Shown: positions 1-9,262 of the stretch, one piece after another | Position numbering within the stretch: the first letter of the stretch is position 1 | Layout of the letters: every line of letters starts with the position of its first letter | Position numbers and translations under genes: made by a program | Notes under the pieces: generated by a model | What the model was told of the DNA's origin: nothing | Seen by the model: the letters and a program-made list of their open reading frames with translations, nothing else | Database searches by the model: none | Source: JAJZQZ01 sp963790415 | Lineage (GTDB): Bacteria; Actinomycetota; Thermoleophilia; RBG-16-64-13 | Length of the DNA stretch: 64,000 nt | NCBI GenBank assembly: GCA_963790415.1 | Contig: CAWBOK010000009.1 | Span: 558,001 to 622,000 of the forward strand | Reading direction: 5' to 3'

Positions 1-690
1 CAGGGAACGGAACTCATCCCACGCCCCAGAAGCGATGACCCCTCCGCCGGCAACAAGCAGGGGTCGCTCTGCAGCGCGCACGAGATCCACAGCCTGCTCG
101 ATGAGTGAGGCATCGCCCTTGGGCCGGCCGGCAGCGCGGTAACTCTTGGGGTCGGCCGGGTCGCCCGCTTCCCCGGTCTGAGCCAGAAGGTCGAGGGGGA
201 TGTCGAGGTGCACCGGGCCGGGCCTTCCGGTGGTAGCCTCGCGGAACGCGCGCTGGACCAACTCCGGAATGCGCCCCCAGTCGTGAACGACCGCATTCCA
301 TTTCGTGATGGGCGCGTAGAAGGCGAGCGAGTCCATGTCTTCCAAGGAGCCCACGAACGGGTACGCACGAAACGACTGGATGTTGGCGGTGATGGCGAGC
401 ACAGGGATGCTGTCGGCGTAGGCCTCGGCAAGACCCGCCGCCTGATTCACCGCGCCCGGTCCGACGGTCGAGCAGCAGACCCCCACCTCGCCGGTCACCC
501 GCGCCCAGCCGTCGGCCATGTGCGCGGCGTTCTCCTCGTGGCGGGTCGAGACGAACTGTATGCCACCCTTGTTGTTCCGAAGGGCCTCCAGGAGCATGGT
601 CAGGCCGTGTCCGCTGAGACCGAATACCTTGCGGACCCCCTCCTTCTCCAGGCACTCTACCAATACCTCGGCGCCCGTCTTTCGAGTCAT
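1..690 (-). CDS. Acetolactate synthase-like thiamine-diphosphate enzyme, 5' part (runs off the left edge)
   Basis: The N-terminal 230 residues of a ThDP-dependent enzyme of the acetolactate synthase/decarboxylase superfamily are visible; the gene continues beyond base 1. The pyrimidine-binding (PYR) domain is clear: residues 50-53 read RHEE, placing the cofactor-activating glutamate at residue 52, followed by HMADGWAR and a GPGAVN segment near 78-83, as in IlvB-like proteins. The sequence then enters the central domain (AAERPLLVAGGG). The start ATG at 690 is preceded by GGGAGTCACA, a plausible ribosome site. The substrate cannot be fixed from this half: acetolactate synthase, sulfoacetaldehyde acetyltransferase or a benzoylformate decarboxylase-like enzyme all fit. 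It is separated from sbcC by a long palindrome and is probably not in the same operon. Confidence 0.85.
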   Translation of the reverse strand, partial: MTRKTGAEVLVECLEKEGVRKVFGLSGHGLTMLLEALRNNKGGIQFVSTRHEENAAHMADGWARVTGEVGVCCSTVGPGAVNQAAGLAEAYADSIPVLAITANIQSFRAYPFVGSLEDMDSLAFYAPITKWNAVVHDWGRIPELVQRAFREATTGRPGPVHLDIPLDLLAQTGEAGDPADPKSYRAAGRPKGDASLIEQAVDLVRAAERPLLVAGGGVIASGAWDEFRSL

Positions 691-744
691 TGTGACTCCC
701 CCTTCGCTCACAATCGAGCTTCAGTCCTGATAGAGGCCCTTAGC

Positions 745-904
745 AGGCTGTTGAAGAACGACGCTTCGCCGCCCCGCTGCGTTGGGTGTGCGCAAGGCAA
801 GGACGCAGGGAGCGCCCGTAGCAACGCTACGGGCGCGACTGAGGACGATGCATGGCGCCACCCAGCGCTGTAACGGCGGCCGAGGTCTCGTTCTTCAGCA
901 GCCT
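745..904. repeat. Long imperfect palindrome, about 160 bp (full-length member of a dispersed repeat)
   Basis: The whole segment is one imperfect inverted repeat centred at 824. The outer arms 745-761 and 888-904 are inverted copies with one mismatch in 17, and the core 812-822 / 826-836 is a perfect 11-bp stem with an AAC loop. The intervening arm sequence also aligns when reverse-complemented, by eye at roughly 70 percent identity. It fills the space between the end of sbcC and the start of the ThDP enzyme gene and contains no gene. Related half-length copies lie at about 17043-17122 and 39203-39262. It could act as a folded RNA, a terminator or a non-autonomous mobile element. Confidence 0.75.
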
Positions 905-963
905 CCTAGATTAGATACCTGGCGGCTACGGGATGTCAAGCGCTCGGCGCGATGCGCTGGGCG

Positions 964-3724
964 CTACGGAACCACCAAGGTCACGGTGCTCCCCCTCGGG
1001 GTCGGCCGGACTTCGAGGCGGCAGTCGATACGTTCACGCAGCTCGGGCACGTGCGAGATGACCCCCACGAGCCGTCCGTGCTCGCGAAGGCCGAGCAACG
1101 TCTCGATAGCCGCGTCCAGTGCCTCTGGGTCCAGGCTCCCGAACCCCTCATCGATGAACACCGTGTCCAGGCGGATGCCCCCGGAGAAGCTCTGCACCAC
1201 TTCTGCGAGCCCCAGGGCAAGCGCCAGGCTCGCGAGGAAACCCTCGCCGCCTGACAACGTGCTCGCAGCGCGATCGAGCCCGGTGAACTCGTCGAACACC
1301 TCGATGTCCAACCCCCCCACCCGCCGCCCGTCAAGGGGGCCCGCCGCTGCATGGAGGCGATACCGCCCCCGGCTCATCTCCAGGAGACGACGAGTGGCCG
1401 CGACCAAGACCTCGTCGAGGAACACGCCCAGCACCCAGCGCTGGAAGGTCATACCTCGTCCGGACGCGGTGTCAGACAGCAGGGCGATCACAGAGTAGTC
1501 CTTCTCCAGTGCGTCGTAGTCAGCCTGGAGCTCTTCGACACGCACCAGGCTCTTCTCAAGCGTCTCGCAGTGGTCCTTCGCACCGGTGGCTTGGTTGAGG
1601 GCCTCCTCCCAGGCGGTTTCGGCGGCGGCGGCGGTCTGCTCTAACGTGGGCAGATCGGGCGGTTCGATGCCCTCCACCAGTTTTTCGGCGCCCCCGGCAC
1701 ACTCAGCCTCTCGTACGACGAGCCCTTGCACCTTGGCAAGAGTCTCGGCGGCGGCGCGACCAGCCCCTTCGGCGAGAACGAGGGATTGATCCACCTCGAG
1801 CAATCTGGCCTGCGCTCCGACGAGAGCAGCGTCAAGAGACCCCGGGACTCGATACTCCTCGGGCACATCCTCCATCCGTGCCTTCAGCTCACCCTCGAGC
1901 AGTCTGACGCTCTCCTGCGCGGTCTTCAGGGAGGATTCCCCTTGGCCCTTCTCACCGGTCGCTTCGTCCACCGAACGCCGCGCCGCTTCCTCGAGCTTCT
2001 CCTGGTCTGCCGGAAGCGTCGCGACCCCCACGAGTCGGTCGACTCGGGCGCGACCGGCATCCACGTCCCCCGCGAGTTCGTGGATCTTCGCGGGAAGAGC
2101 ACCGACCTCGACGACATCTTCTTCACCGAGGGTGCGAACAGAGTCAACACGCCTGGCCTGGAGAGTGGCCACAGCGGATTGTGCAGCGGACAGCACCCGC
2201 AGGCAGCCGGCCTCATCCGCGCGGAGATCCTCGACTCTCTCCTTCAAGCGTTGCAGCTCCTCCTCACGGGGAATCTCGGCCGCCGCCTGGGCAGGCGTGG
2301 GGTGATCTTCGGAGCCACAAACAGGGCACGGTTCGCCCTCGACCAGGGCAGTAGCCAGAACCGCAGCCTGACCGCTACGCCACTCGCGCTCCATGGCGTC
2401 GGAAGAAGCCACAGCGGCTTCCAGATCGCGCTGCGCCTTGTCGAGAGCGGCGGAAGCCTTGCTCTCGGCACCGGCAGCCTTCTTCATCTCGTCGTAGATG
2501 CTCGCGAGATTCTTGAGGTTCGCTCCGCGGTCTTCGGCCAGCCTGAGCGCCGAGCGTGCGGCTTCCAACTCCACCGCGGCCCGCTCCGCCGCAGTGCGCC
2601 GGCCTTGAAGTGTCTCAAGGGCCAAAGTCGCGTCTCGCAGCTGCTCCACCGCGGAGAGCACGGCTTCGTCGGACGAGCCTCGAGCCCTCTTCGCCTCTTC
2701 AAGACTGACGCTCAGGTCGGCGAGCGCGGTCGCCTTGCTGGCGAGTCCCTCCAAGTGCGCGATCTGAGCGCGCAGATCCAGGCGTTCGGCGTCGCGGCCA
2801 CGTTCTCGCAGTAGAGCGGCCGAAGCCTTGTCCGCGTGTGTCCGCGCTTGCGCCAGGGCCTGTTCTGCCGCGTCGCAGGCAGCTCGAGCCTGCTGGGCCG
2901 CCAGGATCAAAGCCGAGGCACGCTTGCCGTCTTCCAGGGCTTTCGCGGCCGCGTCCTTCTTGGACTTGGTCGTCTGGGCGACCTTCGCGGCGACGTCTCG
3001 CGCGACGGACGCCGTTTCGATCAGGTCGTGGAGAGCCTCTTTGGTCTCGGCCTCGTGACCCCGAAGCACTTCGTTCATGCGGTTCTCAAGATCATCAAGT
3101 CGGCGCGCCGCGCTCTTCTTCTTCTCTTTGAGGAAGTCCTCGAAGTCACCGTAGAGCTGGGCTCCGAAAAGCTCCTCGAGGACCTGCTGACGCTCGGAGG
3201 AGTTCGCCGACAGAAGCTCTCGGAACCTGCCCTGAGGCAACATCACCACTTGCCGGAACTGCGCCACCAAGAACCCAAGCAGGACTTCGATCCTCTCCGT
3301 GACCGCCCGAGTGCCCGTGGCAAGCACGTCGCCGTTCTCGTCTTCATACGCGAGACCCGTGCGCCGCCAGAGGGTGGCGGTGGGCTGCATCACGACCGTT
3401 CCGCCGGAGCCGCGTGACGCCTGCTTCTCCTGCCTCGGCCTGCGTTCGACCCGGTACGCCTCCCCGCCGATGGCAAAGTCGAAGGTGAGCATCGTGGCCT
3501 TCGTCCGGATCGGCGAATTGGCTCCGCATCTGCTCGGCCGTGCGTTCGCTCCCCGTGGTTTGTCCGTAGAGCGCGACGCAGATCGCGTCGAGGATCGAGG
3601 TCTTGCCGGCCCCGGTAGGGCCGTGGATGAGAAAGAAGGACGCGTCACCGAGCGTCCGGAAGTCGATAGTCTGGGTGCCCGCGTAGGGCCCGAAGGCCTC
3701 CATGTTCAGGTAGAGGGGTTTCAC
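964..3724 (-). CDS. sbcC: SbcC nuclease-complex ATPase (one frameshift near 3496-3502)
   Basis: SbcC is the SMC-like ATPase of the SbcCD complex, which opens hairpins and processes DNA double-strand ends. The N-terminus starts at 3724 (MKPLYLNMEAFGPYAG), carries the Walker A motif GPTGAGKTS, then long heptad-rich coiled coils around a zinc hook CPVCG, and ends with the ABC signature LSGGEG and a Walker B FIDEGFGSLD. The first 75 or so residues are in a different frame from the rest. Removing one base in the GGCC at 3496-3499 restores a continuous protein of 919 residues, a normal SbcC length; the total span is one base over a multiple of three. sbcD lies just upstream with a 2-bp gap, so the two are an operon. 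Confidence 0.93.
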
Positions 3725-3726
3725 GG

Positions 3727-4877
3727 CTATGCCGACCTCTGCCCGTGCTCGAACTCCTTGACCAGAGCGGCGAACACCTGATGCTGGTCTTGAGATAGCG
3801 CTTCACCCACGGAGTCGGCGAAGAACCGCTCGAACAACTCGGCCATCCCCAGACGAACGACATCTCCCGCCGCCAGCCCGGACAGGCGGGTCTGAGGTGC
3901 GGTCGCCGCGACCCGGGCCGCATACATCACGTTGGGATAGACCGCCCGCAGCCGCTCGAGCGGATTCGGAACCGGGAGTTCATCGAGCAGGTCGACCCAG
4001 AGGTAGTCGTCCCGACCAGCGTCAGGCGGTTCCGCGAGCAGATCGCGGAGGTGGCCGGTGATCTTGCGGACATCTCGACGGAACGGCAACTGGTACTCCT
4101 GGATCACGAGTGTCGCGCCTTCACCAATCTCGACCAGCGTCACCGACTTGTGGTGGTCATGCTCGTCGAACGAGTACTTGAGCAGGGACCCCGAGTAGCG
4201 GATCCTCGCATCGGCGAGAGACTGCGGGCGATGGAGATGGCCCAGCGCCACGTAGTCGAAACCGTCGAACAGAGACGAGCCGACCTGGGCCGTCCCCCCA
4301 CGCTGAGAGGCCGCTCGGACTCGCTCGGTTTCCCCCCGGTGACGAAGGCATGGGCCACAACAACGTGACGCTCAACCGCACCTGTCGCCGCCCGGATACG
4401 CGCGAGCATGGCCGCCATCGCGGCTTCGTGACCGCGGACGCACTCGTCATCGAGAGCACACGCCACTTCCGAAGGTTCGGCGTGCGGCAGGGCCCAGATC
4501 CGTGCCGGGCCTAACGAAGTCGCGACGGCGATGCCCACGGGTTCGGCATGCACGGGACCCACGACGTGCAACCCGCCGCGCGCGAGAAGACGACTGCCGA
4601 AGGCCAGACGGTCGGGACTATCGTGGTTGCCCGCGATGACCACCACCGGAACGCCGACGTCTGTGACCAACCTGGTGAGTGTCTCGTCGAGGAGGGCAAC
4701 GGCTTCCGCCGGGGGAACCGACCGGTCGTAGACATCACCCGCGACGACGATCGCGTCGGGACGGAGATCGGCCGCCAGAGCGCAGAAGCCGTCAAGGGCG
4801 ATGGCCTGATCCTCGATGAGCGAGGCACCGTAGAAGATCCGGCCTAGATGCCAGTCGGCGGTATGGAGTAGACGCAC
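3727..4877 (-). CDS. sbcD: SbcD nuclease subunit (one frameshift at the C6 tract 4294-4299)
   Basis: SbcD is the Mn-dependent calcineurin-like nuclease that pairs with SbcC. The N-terminus shows the metallophosphoesterase motifs HTADWHLG, AGDVYDRS and IAGNHDSPDRL, and later VVAHAF and GHLHRPQ. The GTG start at 4877 follows AGGAG. The protein is split in two frames at a run of six C (six G on the coding strand); adding one base there joins LSVGG to TAQVGSSLFDGFDYVALGH and gives about 383 residues, the usual size. The span is one base short of a multiple of three, which fits a lost homopolymer base. It is the first gene of the sbcD-sbcC pair; the 135 bp upstream hold nothing recognisable. Confidence 0.92.
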
Positions 4878-5012
4878 TCGTTCTCCTGACTCGGCTTGAG
4901 CATCGCGTAGATCGCCTCGAGTGTCGCGTCGGGCTTCTCCACGATAGTACCGCGCCGCTCGGACAGCACCGGTGGGTGGACGCTAGGACCTATCCCGTCC
5001 ACCCCAGTGGGC

Positions 5013-6365
5013 TCAGCATCGCAGACCCAGTTCCTCGACGACGCGCACCAGGCCCAGGGTGTCGACAGCGCAGTAGGCGCGCAGGTCGCTGAAGATCTGT
5101 TGCCGCTCCCACTCGGGCAGATCGCCGAGGATGGCGGCCTCGTAGCGAAGTGTCGCGACGGCCCCGTTCTGGATCGCGAGATCGTCGTACGTAAGGTCGT
5201 GAACAAGTGCCGGCAACACCACCTTGAGAGACGTGCGGCCGTGGAAGTCGGGGTGCCTCACGTGGGCCTTGATCACCTTCTCCAAGTCGACGAGCCGGGA
5301 TCTGATCGCCTGGATGGGAACGGCGAGTCCCGGCAGCTCCAGCGCAAGCGCTTTCAGTCGGGTGTTCTCGTAGCTGCTGTAGACGACGATGGGCCCGTCG
5401 CCGTCGAGGGCATCAATCAGGCTCCTGGCAAACGGCATGCGCGGGTCGCTCTGGTCCTGGTGCAAGAAGTCCGCGTGCCCACGGGTGCCGTCCGCGTGGA
5501 GGGTGTGGCACGACCACTGCATCGGCAGGACCTGATACGGCCGCGTGCCGGTGAAGAGAGGCAGGGCCGGCATGTAGGTCTCGAAGTCGAGGAAGCGGAT
5601 GGGGTACCTCAGGCAGGCGAGCGCATCCGCCAGTCCGGCGCCGAACCGCGGCTCTCCGTCCTGGATGGTCACCGAAAAGTCCGGGAGAAAGCCGTGACAG
5701 TGGCCGATGAAGCCGCAATCGTAGGGGGCCGAGCAGTGCCTGCCGATCACGCACTCGGGGCAATCGCCGGAGAGCATCGCCTTCATCTCACGCACACGGT
5801 CGGGGATGGCGGGGAGGTAGTCCCGGACCTCGGTGGTGACGTCCACCAGGCTGAAAAGCTCGCCCAGGTCGTAGTCTCCACCCCTATATGCGTACGCGTT
5901 GTTCACGTGCATGACACAGGTCCGGGCTACCGGCAGCCCTGCTCCTTCCAGGACGTAGGTCTGCACGCCGGCGTCGGTCAGGTACTCCGCCTTGACCCCG
6001 GTCGCGGACTTGACCTCGATCAGGTCGTAGCGGCCGTCTGCGCCCCGCAGGAGGATGTCGGGGCGCACGAAGACGTCATCGTAGGAGAAGGCGGCCTCGT
6101 AGAGGCACTCGGCGCCGGAGGCGAGGAGCTCGGCCGTAGTCCGGAGGGCCGCTGTTGACTGGGTGTAGTCCTCGGCCACGAGCATACCACCGGCGAAGCG
6201 GTCGCGAGCGAGTTCGCCCACCCTGTGGCCTTGGACGAAGATCGCCTGCCTAGCCTCGTCTATGACATCGGCCAGATCCCGCCGATAGCACTCCAGCCAG
6301 AGCCGCTTCGGGCACTGGAGCCCGTATTGATAGCGGGATTTCGAAAGCCTCGGCGGGCGGGCCAT
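5013..6365 (-). CDS. DUF2779 protein: Cas4/RecB-like nuclease domain plus RNase H-like domain
   Basis: A 450-residue protein with two parts. Residues 1-225 look like a PD-(D/E)XK nuclease of the Cas4/RecB type: Asp103, Glu117-x-Lys119 (IEVKS) and a QTYVL segment near 135. An early cysteine (C18 in QCPKRLW) and a cysteine cluster at 202-223 (CPEC, C211, C217, C223) could hold an iron-sulfur cluster as in Cas4 and AddB. Residues 255-450 are the DUF2779 region with IRFLDFET (Asp260, Glu262) and a late AYCAVDT, resembling a DEDD-type 3'-5' exonuclease. The start was taken at ATG 6365, just after AGGAGAAGG; an ATG three bases upstream is equally possible. Position beside sbcCD suggests DNA-end processing, but activity is inference. 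Confidence 0.8.
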   Translation of the reverse strand: MARPPRLSKSRYQYGLQCPKRLWLECYRRDLADVIDEARQAIFVQGHRVGELARDRFAGGMLVAEDYTQSTAALRTTAELLASGAECLYEAAFSYDDVFVRPDILLRGADGRYDLIEVKSATGVKAEYLTDAGVQTYVLEGAGLPVARTCVMHVNNAYAYRGGDYDLGELFSLVDVTTEVRDYLPAIPDRVREMKAMLSGDCPECVIGRHCSAPYDCGFIGHCHGFLPDFSVTIQDGEPRFGAGLADALACLRYPIRFLDFETYMPALPLFTGTRPYQVLPMQWSCHTLHADGTRGHADFLHQDQSDPRMPFARSLIDALDGDGPIVVYSSYENTRLKALALELPGLAVPIQAIRSRLVDLEKVIKAHVRHPDFHGRTSLKVVLPALVHDLTYDDLAIQNGAVATLRYEAAILGDLPEWERQQIFSDLRAYCAVDTLGLVRVVEELGLRC

Positions 6366-6435
6366 CATCCTTCTCCTCATCTTCGTGCGGGCTTCGATCT
6401 TCGCGCGGGCCATGCGAACGTCGCCCAGCCGTTCA

Positions 6436-6871
6436 TCACTTGCCGGACCTGGCCCCATCCGCGCCGGCGGCGTCGCTTCGTCCTTGCACACGGGCGTCCT
6501 TCTTGCCCTGCGCATGGATGGCTCTGACGAACGCCTCGAGATCCTCGTCAGTTGCGGTCGTCACGTCCAGGAGCAACGATCCCCCATCCTGCCTTGCGCC
6601 TTCGCCGGGATCCGGGCCCGCCGAAGTACAGTGTGCACGCGTTGCAGTAGTAGTCCTCCGGAACACCGTTGGGCAGCAGACGTATCTTGGTGGTGGACGC
6701 ACACACGTGGATACTGCGGCCGACGATGCCCGCCGACACGGCCGCTGTGTCCGCGGAGCCGCACGCCGGGCACGGCGGCAGATTCAGGGCTTCGTAGTGG
6801 TCGATGGTCCCTCTGATCCCCGGATAGCGTTCTTCGACGTCGCGCAGCCACTGTTCGCTTACCTTGAGCAT
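6436..6871 (-). CDS. Small zinc-ribbon-like protein of unknown function (frameshift near 6617)
   Basis: I do not recognise the family. The start ATG at 6871 has a good AGGAGG site six bases upstream. Residues 1-85 carry two CxxC pairs, CPAC and YYCNAC, about 40 residues apart, typical of a structural zinc ribbon. The reading frame shifts by one base at a GGG around 6617; deleting one G joins CTLYFGGP to DPGEGARQDG and adds a hydrophilic, acidic-then-basic tail (TATDEDLEAFVRAIHAQ) ending at 6436. The restored protein is about 144 residues. The span is one base over a multiple of three. It lies 70 bp upstream of the DUF2779 nuclease on the same strand, so co-transcription is possible. Confidence 0.6.
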
Positions 6872-7448
6872 CTGCTGCCTCCTTGGGTCGCGAGTTCCCC
6901 CGGGCCGGCCAAAGAGGCAGCCCGTGACGACCGGTGCGCCACGGTACGGAGACGCTCTTTCGGGGCTCAGTGTCCCGCACATCGAGGGCTTTTTGCCCTC
7001 AAGGCACCGTTGGCGTCTCCCGCCCGGTTGCCGGATCCCGTGGGATCACTCTTGATGATGATACGAGTGTAGCAGGGTCATCGGACGGAACCGTCGACGA
7101 CCCCCCTGTGTTGCGCGCTTGGGCTCCCGAGACCTCACCCGCACGATGCGCGATCTTTTTTTCACAAAGGCCTTTCGCTGGCAGTTCCAAAGTATTAGAA
7201 TTAAAGGCACATGGAACTCGACCGCGCGAAGGGGCGGCGAACCCTGTTCCGTGATGGCGACGCCAAAACGTGAAATCCTTCACAAGTGTGGGAGGTGCCA
7301 GTGGGTGAGATGAGGAAGATCCCCAGTCCCAGGCACCGTCGCGCGGAGGTCTCTCCGAGAGGCGGTGCCGGAACGCCACCGACGTCGCATGGATGACGAC
7401 CGCGCCGCAGATGTTGACGCAGCGCTGACAGACAAGAAAGGAACCCTC
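6872..7448. other. Intergenic region without a convincing gene
   Basis: This 577-bp stretch separates a minus-strand gene from the plus-strand thioredoxin-like gene and should contain both promoters. The part around 7150-7210 is clearly richer in A and T than its surroundings and is the likeliest promoter zone. A short open frame at 7253-7313 ends in HKCGRCQWVR, a CxxC peptide that could be a gene remnant, but nothing supports its expression. I see no riboswitch, tRNA or repeat here. Confidence 0.5.
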
Positions 7449-7820
7449 ATGAGAGGCGAGAAGATACCGATCGACGTGCTCACCTGCGATCCCCATCACA
7501 ACATCCGCTGCGCGCTCATGATCCAGACGCTCGATCTCCTCCCTCCTGAGGTCCTTGACGTGATCGAGCGACGGGAGTGGACACTCAGGACCCGCGAGGG
7601 CGTGCGGGCATTCAAGGCGTTCAAGGCCAAGACGGTCCCCACGATGTGCGTGGACGGCCACGCGTGCTTCGAGAACCTCATCCCCACGACCGATCAACTC
7701 TACCTCGCCATCGCAACGGCCGCCAGGACCGACGAGCAAAAGGACGTCATCTTGAAGGCCTGGTCTCTGAACAACGCGGATGAAGCCCCCCAACGCCCCC
7801 AGTTGGTCCACCACGCCTAG
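7449..7820 (+). CDS. Thioredoxin-fold-like small protein
   Basis: A 123-residue cytoplasmic protein. The centre reads KTVPTMCVDG (residues 61-70), matching the cis-proline and the following beta-strand of thioredoxin-fold proteins. The N-terminus has two cysteines spaced CX7C (C13, C21 in CDPHHNIRC) instead of the normal CXXC; C67 and C73 are additional. The start ATG at 7449 is chosen because AAGGA lies upstream and similarity begins soon after; the open frame extends upstream without any domain. A strong hairpin terminator follows. A role in thiol redox or metal handling would fit the ArsR-type gene downstream, but this is inference. Confidence 0.6.
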   Translation: MRGEKIPIDVLTCDPHHNIRCALMIQTLDLLPPEVLDVIERREWTLRTREGVRAFKAFKAKTVPTMCVDGHACFENLIPTTDQLYLAIATAARTDEQKDVILKAWSLNNADEAPQRPQLVHHA

Positions 7821-7849
7821 GAAGCTGGCACCTTCACATATCGATCAAC

Positions 7850-7879
7850 GGGGGAGCCGGACCATAGTTCGGCTCCCCC
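7850..7879 (+). terminator. Hairpin terminator of the thioredoxin-like gene
   Basis: A perfect 10-bp stem, GGGGGAGCCG paired with CGGCTCCCCC, with a 10-base loop, begins 30 bp after the stop codon and is followed by TCTCTTG. The stem is strong; the U-tract is poor, as is common in high-GC bacteria. Confidence 0.7.
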
Positions 7880-8059
7880 TCTCTTGTGGACTATCCCTGG
7901 ATCTACCGGCGGCGGCAACGACGGGCGGTTGAACGCGCCGAAAGCGCAGTGTGATACCATGAAAGCGCCCTTTGACCAGCCGCACAACCGACGAGATTTG
8001 GGGTTGGGAAGATAGCCAGAAGCGTTGGATATCGCTCGGCTGCCCGCATCGGGCAGGAT

Positions 8060-8419
8060 GTGCGTTGGCCGGAGAGCACACCCGACGATGAAACCATCCG
8101 CGTATTCCAGGTCTTGGGGAATCCCATCCGCCTCCGCATTCTCTGGCTGCTCGCCCACAGAGAGGAGTTCGGCATCGAGGCCGACCCGTGCTGCGACGGC
8201 GAGGTGGTCTGCGTCTGCCGCATCAAAGCGCTGTTCGACATCTCGGCTCCTGATCTGAGTCACCACCTCCGGATCCTGCGCGAAGCCGGTCTCGTCGAAT
8301 CGCAGCGTGCGGGCATCTGGACTCACTACAGCCTTCGGTCGGAGAGCCTCACCACCGTGCTCGAGGTCATGAACGCGCTTCACGGGAACAATCACATCAA
8401 GGCGGGTAGCGCTCGATAG
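8060..8419 (+). CDS. ArsR-family winged-helix repressor
   Basis: A 119-residue DNA-binding regulator of the ArsR/SmtB type, which usually loses its operator when it binds metal or thiol ligands. The helix-turn-helix is in the middle (FDISAPDLSHHLRILREAGL) and is followed by the winged strand GIWTHYSLR. Just before it sits a cysteine-rich segment, CCDGEVVCVC (about residues 43-52), a plausible As(III)/metal site similar to the CVC loop of ArsR. GTG at 8060 was taken as start; no strong ribosome site is visible. No arsenic or metal exporter lies nearby, so the regulated gene is unknown. The flanking thioredoxin-like gene is a candidate target. Confidence 0.85.
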   Translation: MRWPESTPDDETIRVFQVLGNPIRLRILWLLAHREEFGIEADPCCDGEVVCVCRIKALFDISAPDLSHHLRILREAGLVESQRAGIWTHYSLRSESLTTVLEVMNALHGNNHIKAGSAR

Positions 8420-8443
8420 ACGGTGGTGCACGTGTATGCGTAG

Positions 8444-8758
8444 ACGGTCACCGGCATCGCCTGTTTCGCCGCTCAGCAGTCGGCCGAAAAGGCGGTGAAG
8501 GCACTCCATCTGTCGCTGGGCCAGGACGCCTGGGGCAATGTGGTGGCGCGTCTCCTGACCGAGCTGCCCGTTGATGTCCGCGATGACTTGGTGCAGAAGG
8601 CCATGGTACTCGACGGATTCTACATTCCCACCCGGTACGCCAACAGCCACGCCGAAGGACCACCATTCGTGCATTTCGGAGCACTCCAGAGTGGGGAGGC
8701 ACTGCGCTATGCCCGTGAGATCGTTGACTTCGCCGGTCCTTATCTGGCCAAACCGTGA
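8444..8758 (+). pseudogene. HEPN-domain toxin, N-terminally truncated
   Basis: The open frame begins after a stop codon at 8441 and has no usable start before a GTG at 8495. Its first residues, ACFAAQQSAEKAVKALH, match the second helix region of HEPN proteins, so about 30 N-terminal residues are missing. The putative RNase motif RX4H is kept (RYANSH). The frame overlaps the following nucleotidyltransferase gene, the usual HEPN/MNT pairing. It is most likely a decayed toxin gene, although initiation at the internal GTG cannot be excluded. Confidence 0.65.
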
Positions 8759-9068
8759 TCAGGTAGACGAGGCGGTCCGTTCCTGGGGTGTCGCCCTGAA
8801 GGCCTCAACGCCGGCCGCAGTGCGCGTTGGCTACTTTGGGTCGTATGCCCGCGGAAGCTGGGGCGTGGGGAGCGACCTCGATGTCGTGGTTATCATGACG
8901 GAGTGCGGGCTTCCCCCGGAGCGGCGCGGCACGGTCTTCGATACCATCACCGGTTTTCCGGTCCCCGTGGACCTTCTGGTCTACACAGAGGCGGAATGGG
9001 AGCAGCTTCGGGCCGAGAGAGCATCGTTCGTCCGCGGTATCGAGGCGGAGGCCATCTGGGTGGCATAG
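8709..9068 (+). CDS. MNT-type minimal nucleotidyltransferase (antitoxin partner of HEPN)
   Basis: About 119 residues with the nucleotidyltransferase signature GSYARGSWGVGSDLDVVV (the GS...DxD motif) and a later aspartate in VPVDLLVY, the three-acid set of the MNT fold. The start is uncertain: ATG 8709, GTG 8715 and TTG 8724 all lie in frame and overlap the end of the HEPN frame. In MNT/HEPN systems the nucleotidyltransferase modifies and silences the HEPN RNase. Here the toxin is truncated while the antitoxin seems complete, which is the expected direction of decay. Confidence 0.75.
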   Translation: MPVRSLTSPVLIWPNRDQVDEAVRSWGVALKASTPAAVRVGYFGSYARGSWGVGSDLDVVVIMTECGLPPERRGTVFDTITGFPVPVDLLVYTEAEWEQLRAERASFVRGIEAEAIWVA

Positions 9069-9114
9069 CCGACGGGGCAGCTCGCACAATCCGGGCACGG
9101 GCGCCTCTGAAGTC

Positions 9115-9262
9115 CTAGCCGACCGGGATACTCGCGCGCACATCCTTCATCAAGACGATGAGGTGAAGTCGGTTCGTCGGTGACGGCTCGAATCCATATC
9201 TGACGTAGAAACCCCGAGCCCGCTCGTCTTTCGCGTGCACGATGACTGCGCCGTCTCCCGGC
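9115..9262 (-). pseudogene. C-terminal fragment of a GNAT acetyltransferase (TacT-like)
   Basis: The last 45 or so residues of a GNAT fold are present: AVIVHAKDERARGFYVRYGF followed by PSPTNRLHLIVLMKD. This is the region around beta-strands 5-7 and is characteristic of the GNAT toxins that acetylate aminoacyl-tRNA. No N-terminal half or acetyl-CoA-binding loop is found nearby. The fragment is joined directly to the 3' part of the vapC remnant upstream, as if a deletion fused two toxin genes. Confidence 0.6.

Noticed and set aside
964..3724. Two separate genes for SbcC (short N-terminal ATPase piece plus a long one)
   Set aside because: Walker A and signature/Walker B halves both belong to one ATPase and a single-base correction joins them exactly.
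6983..7448. Riboswitch or structured RNA in the long gap before the thioredoxin-like gene
   Set aside because: I could not match any known consensus core or build a convincing multi-stem fold by eye.
7817..8674. A long minus-strand frame across arsR and the HEPN remnant
   Set aside because: The ArsR helix-turn-helix and HEPN motifs are on the plus strand; no family or ribosome site supports the reverse frame.
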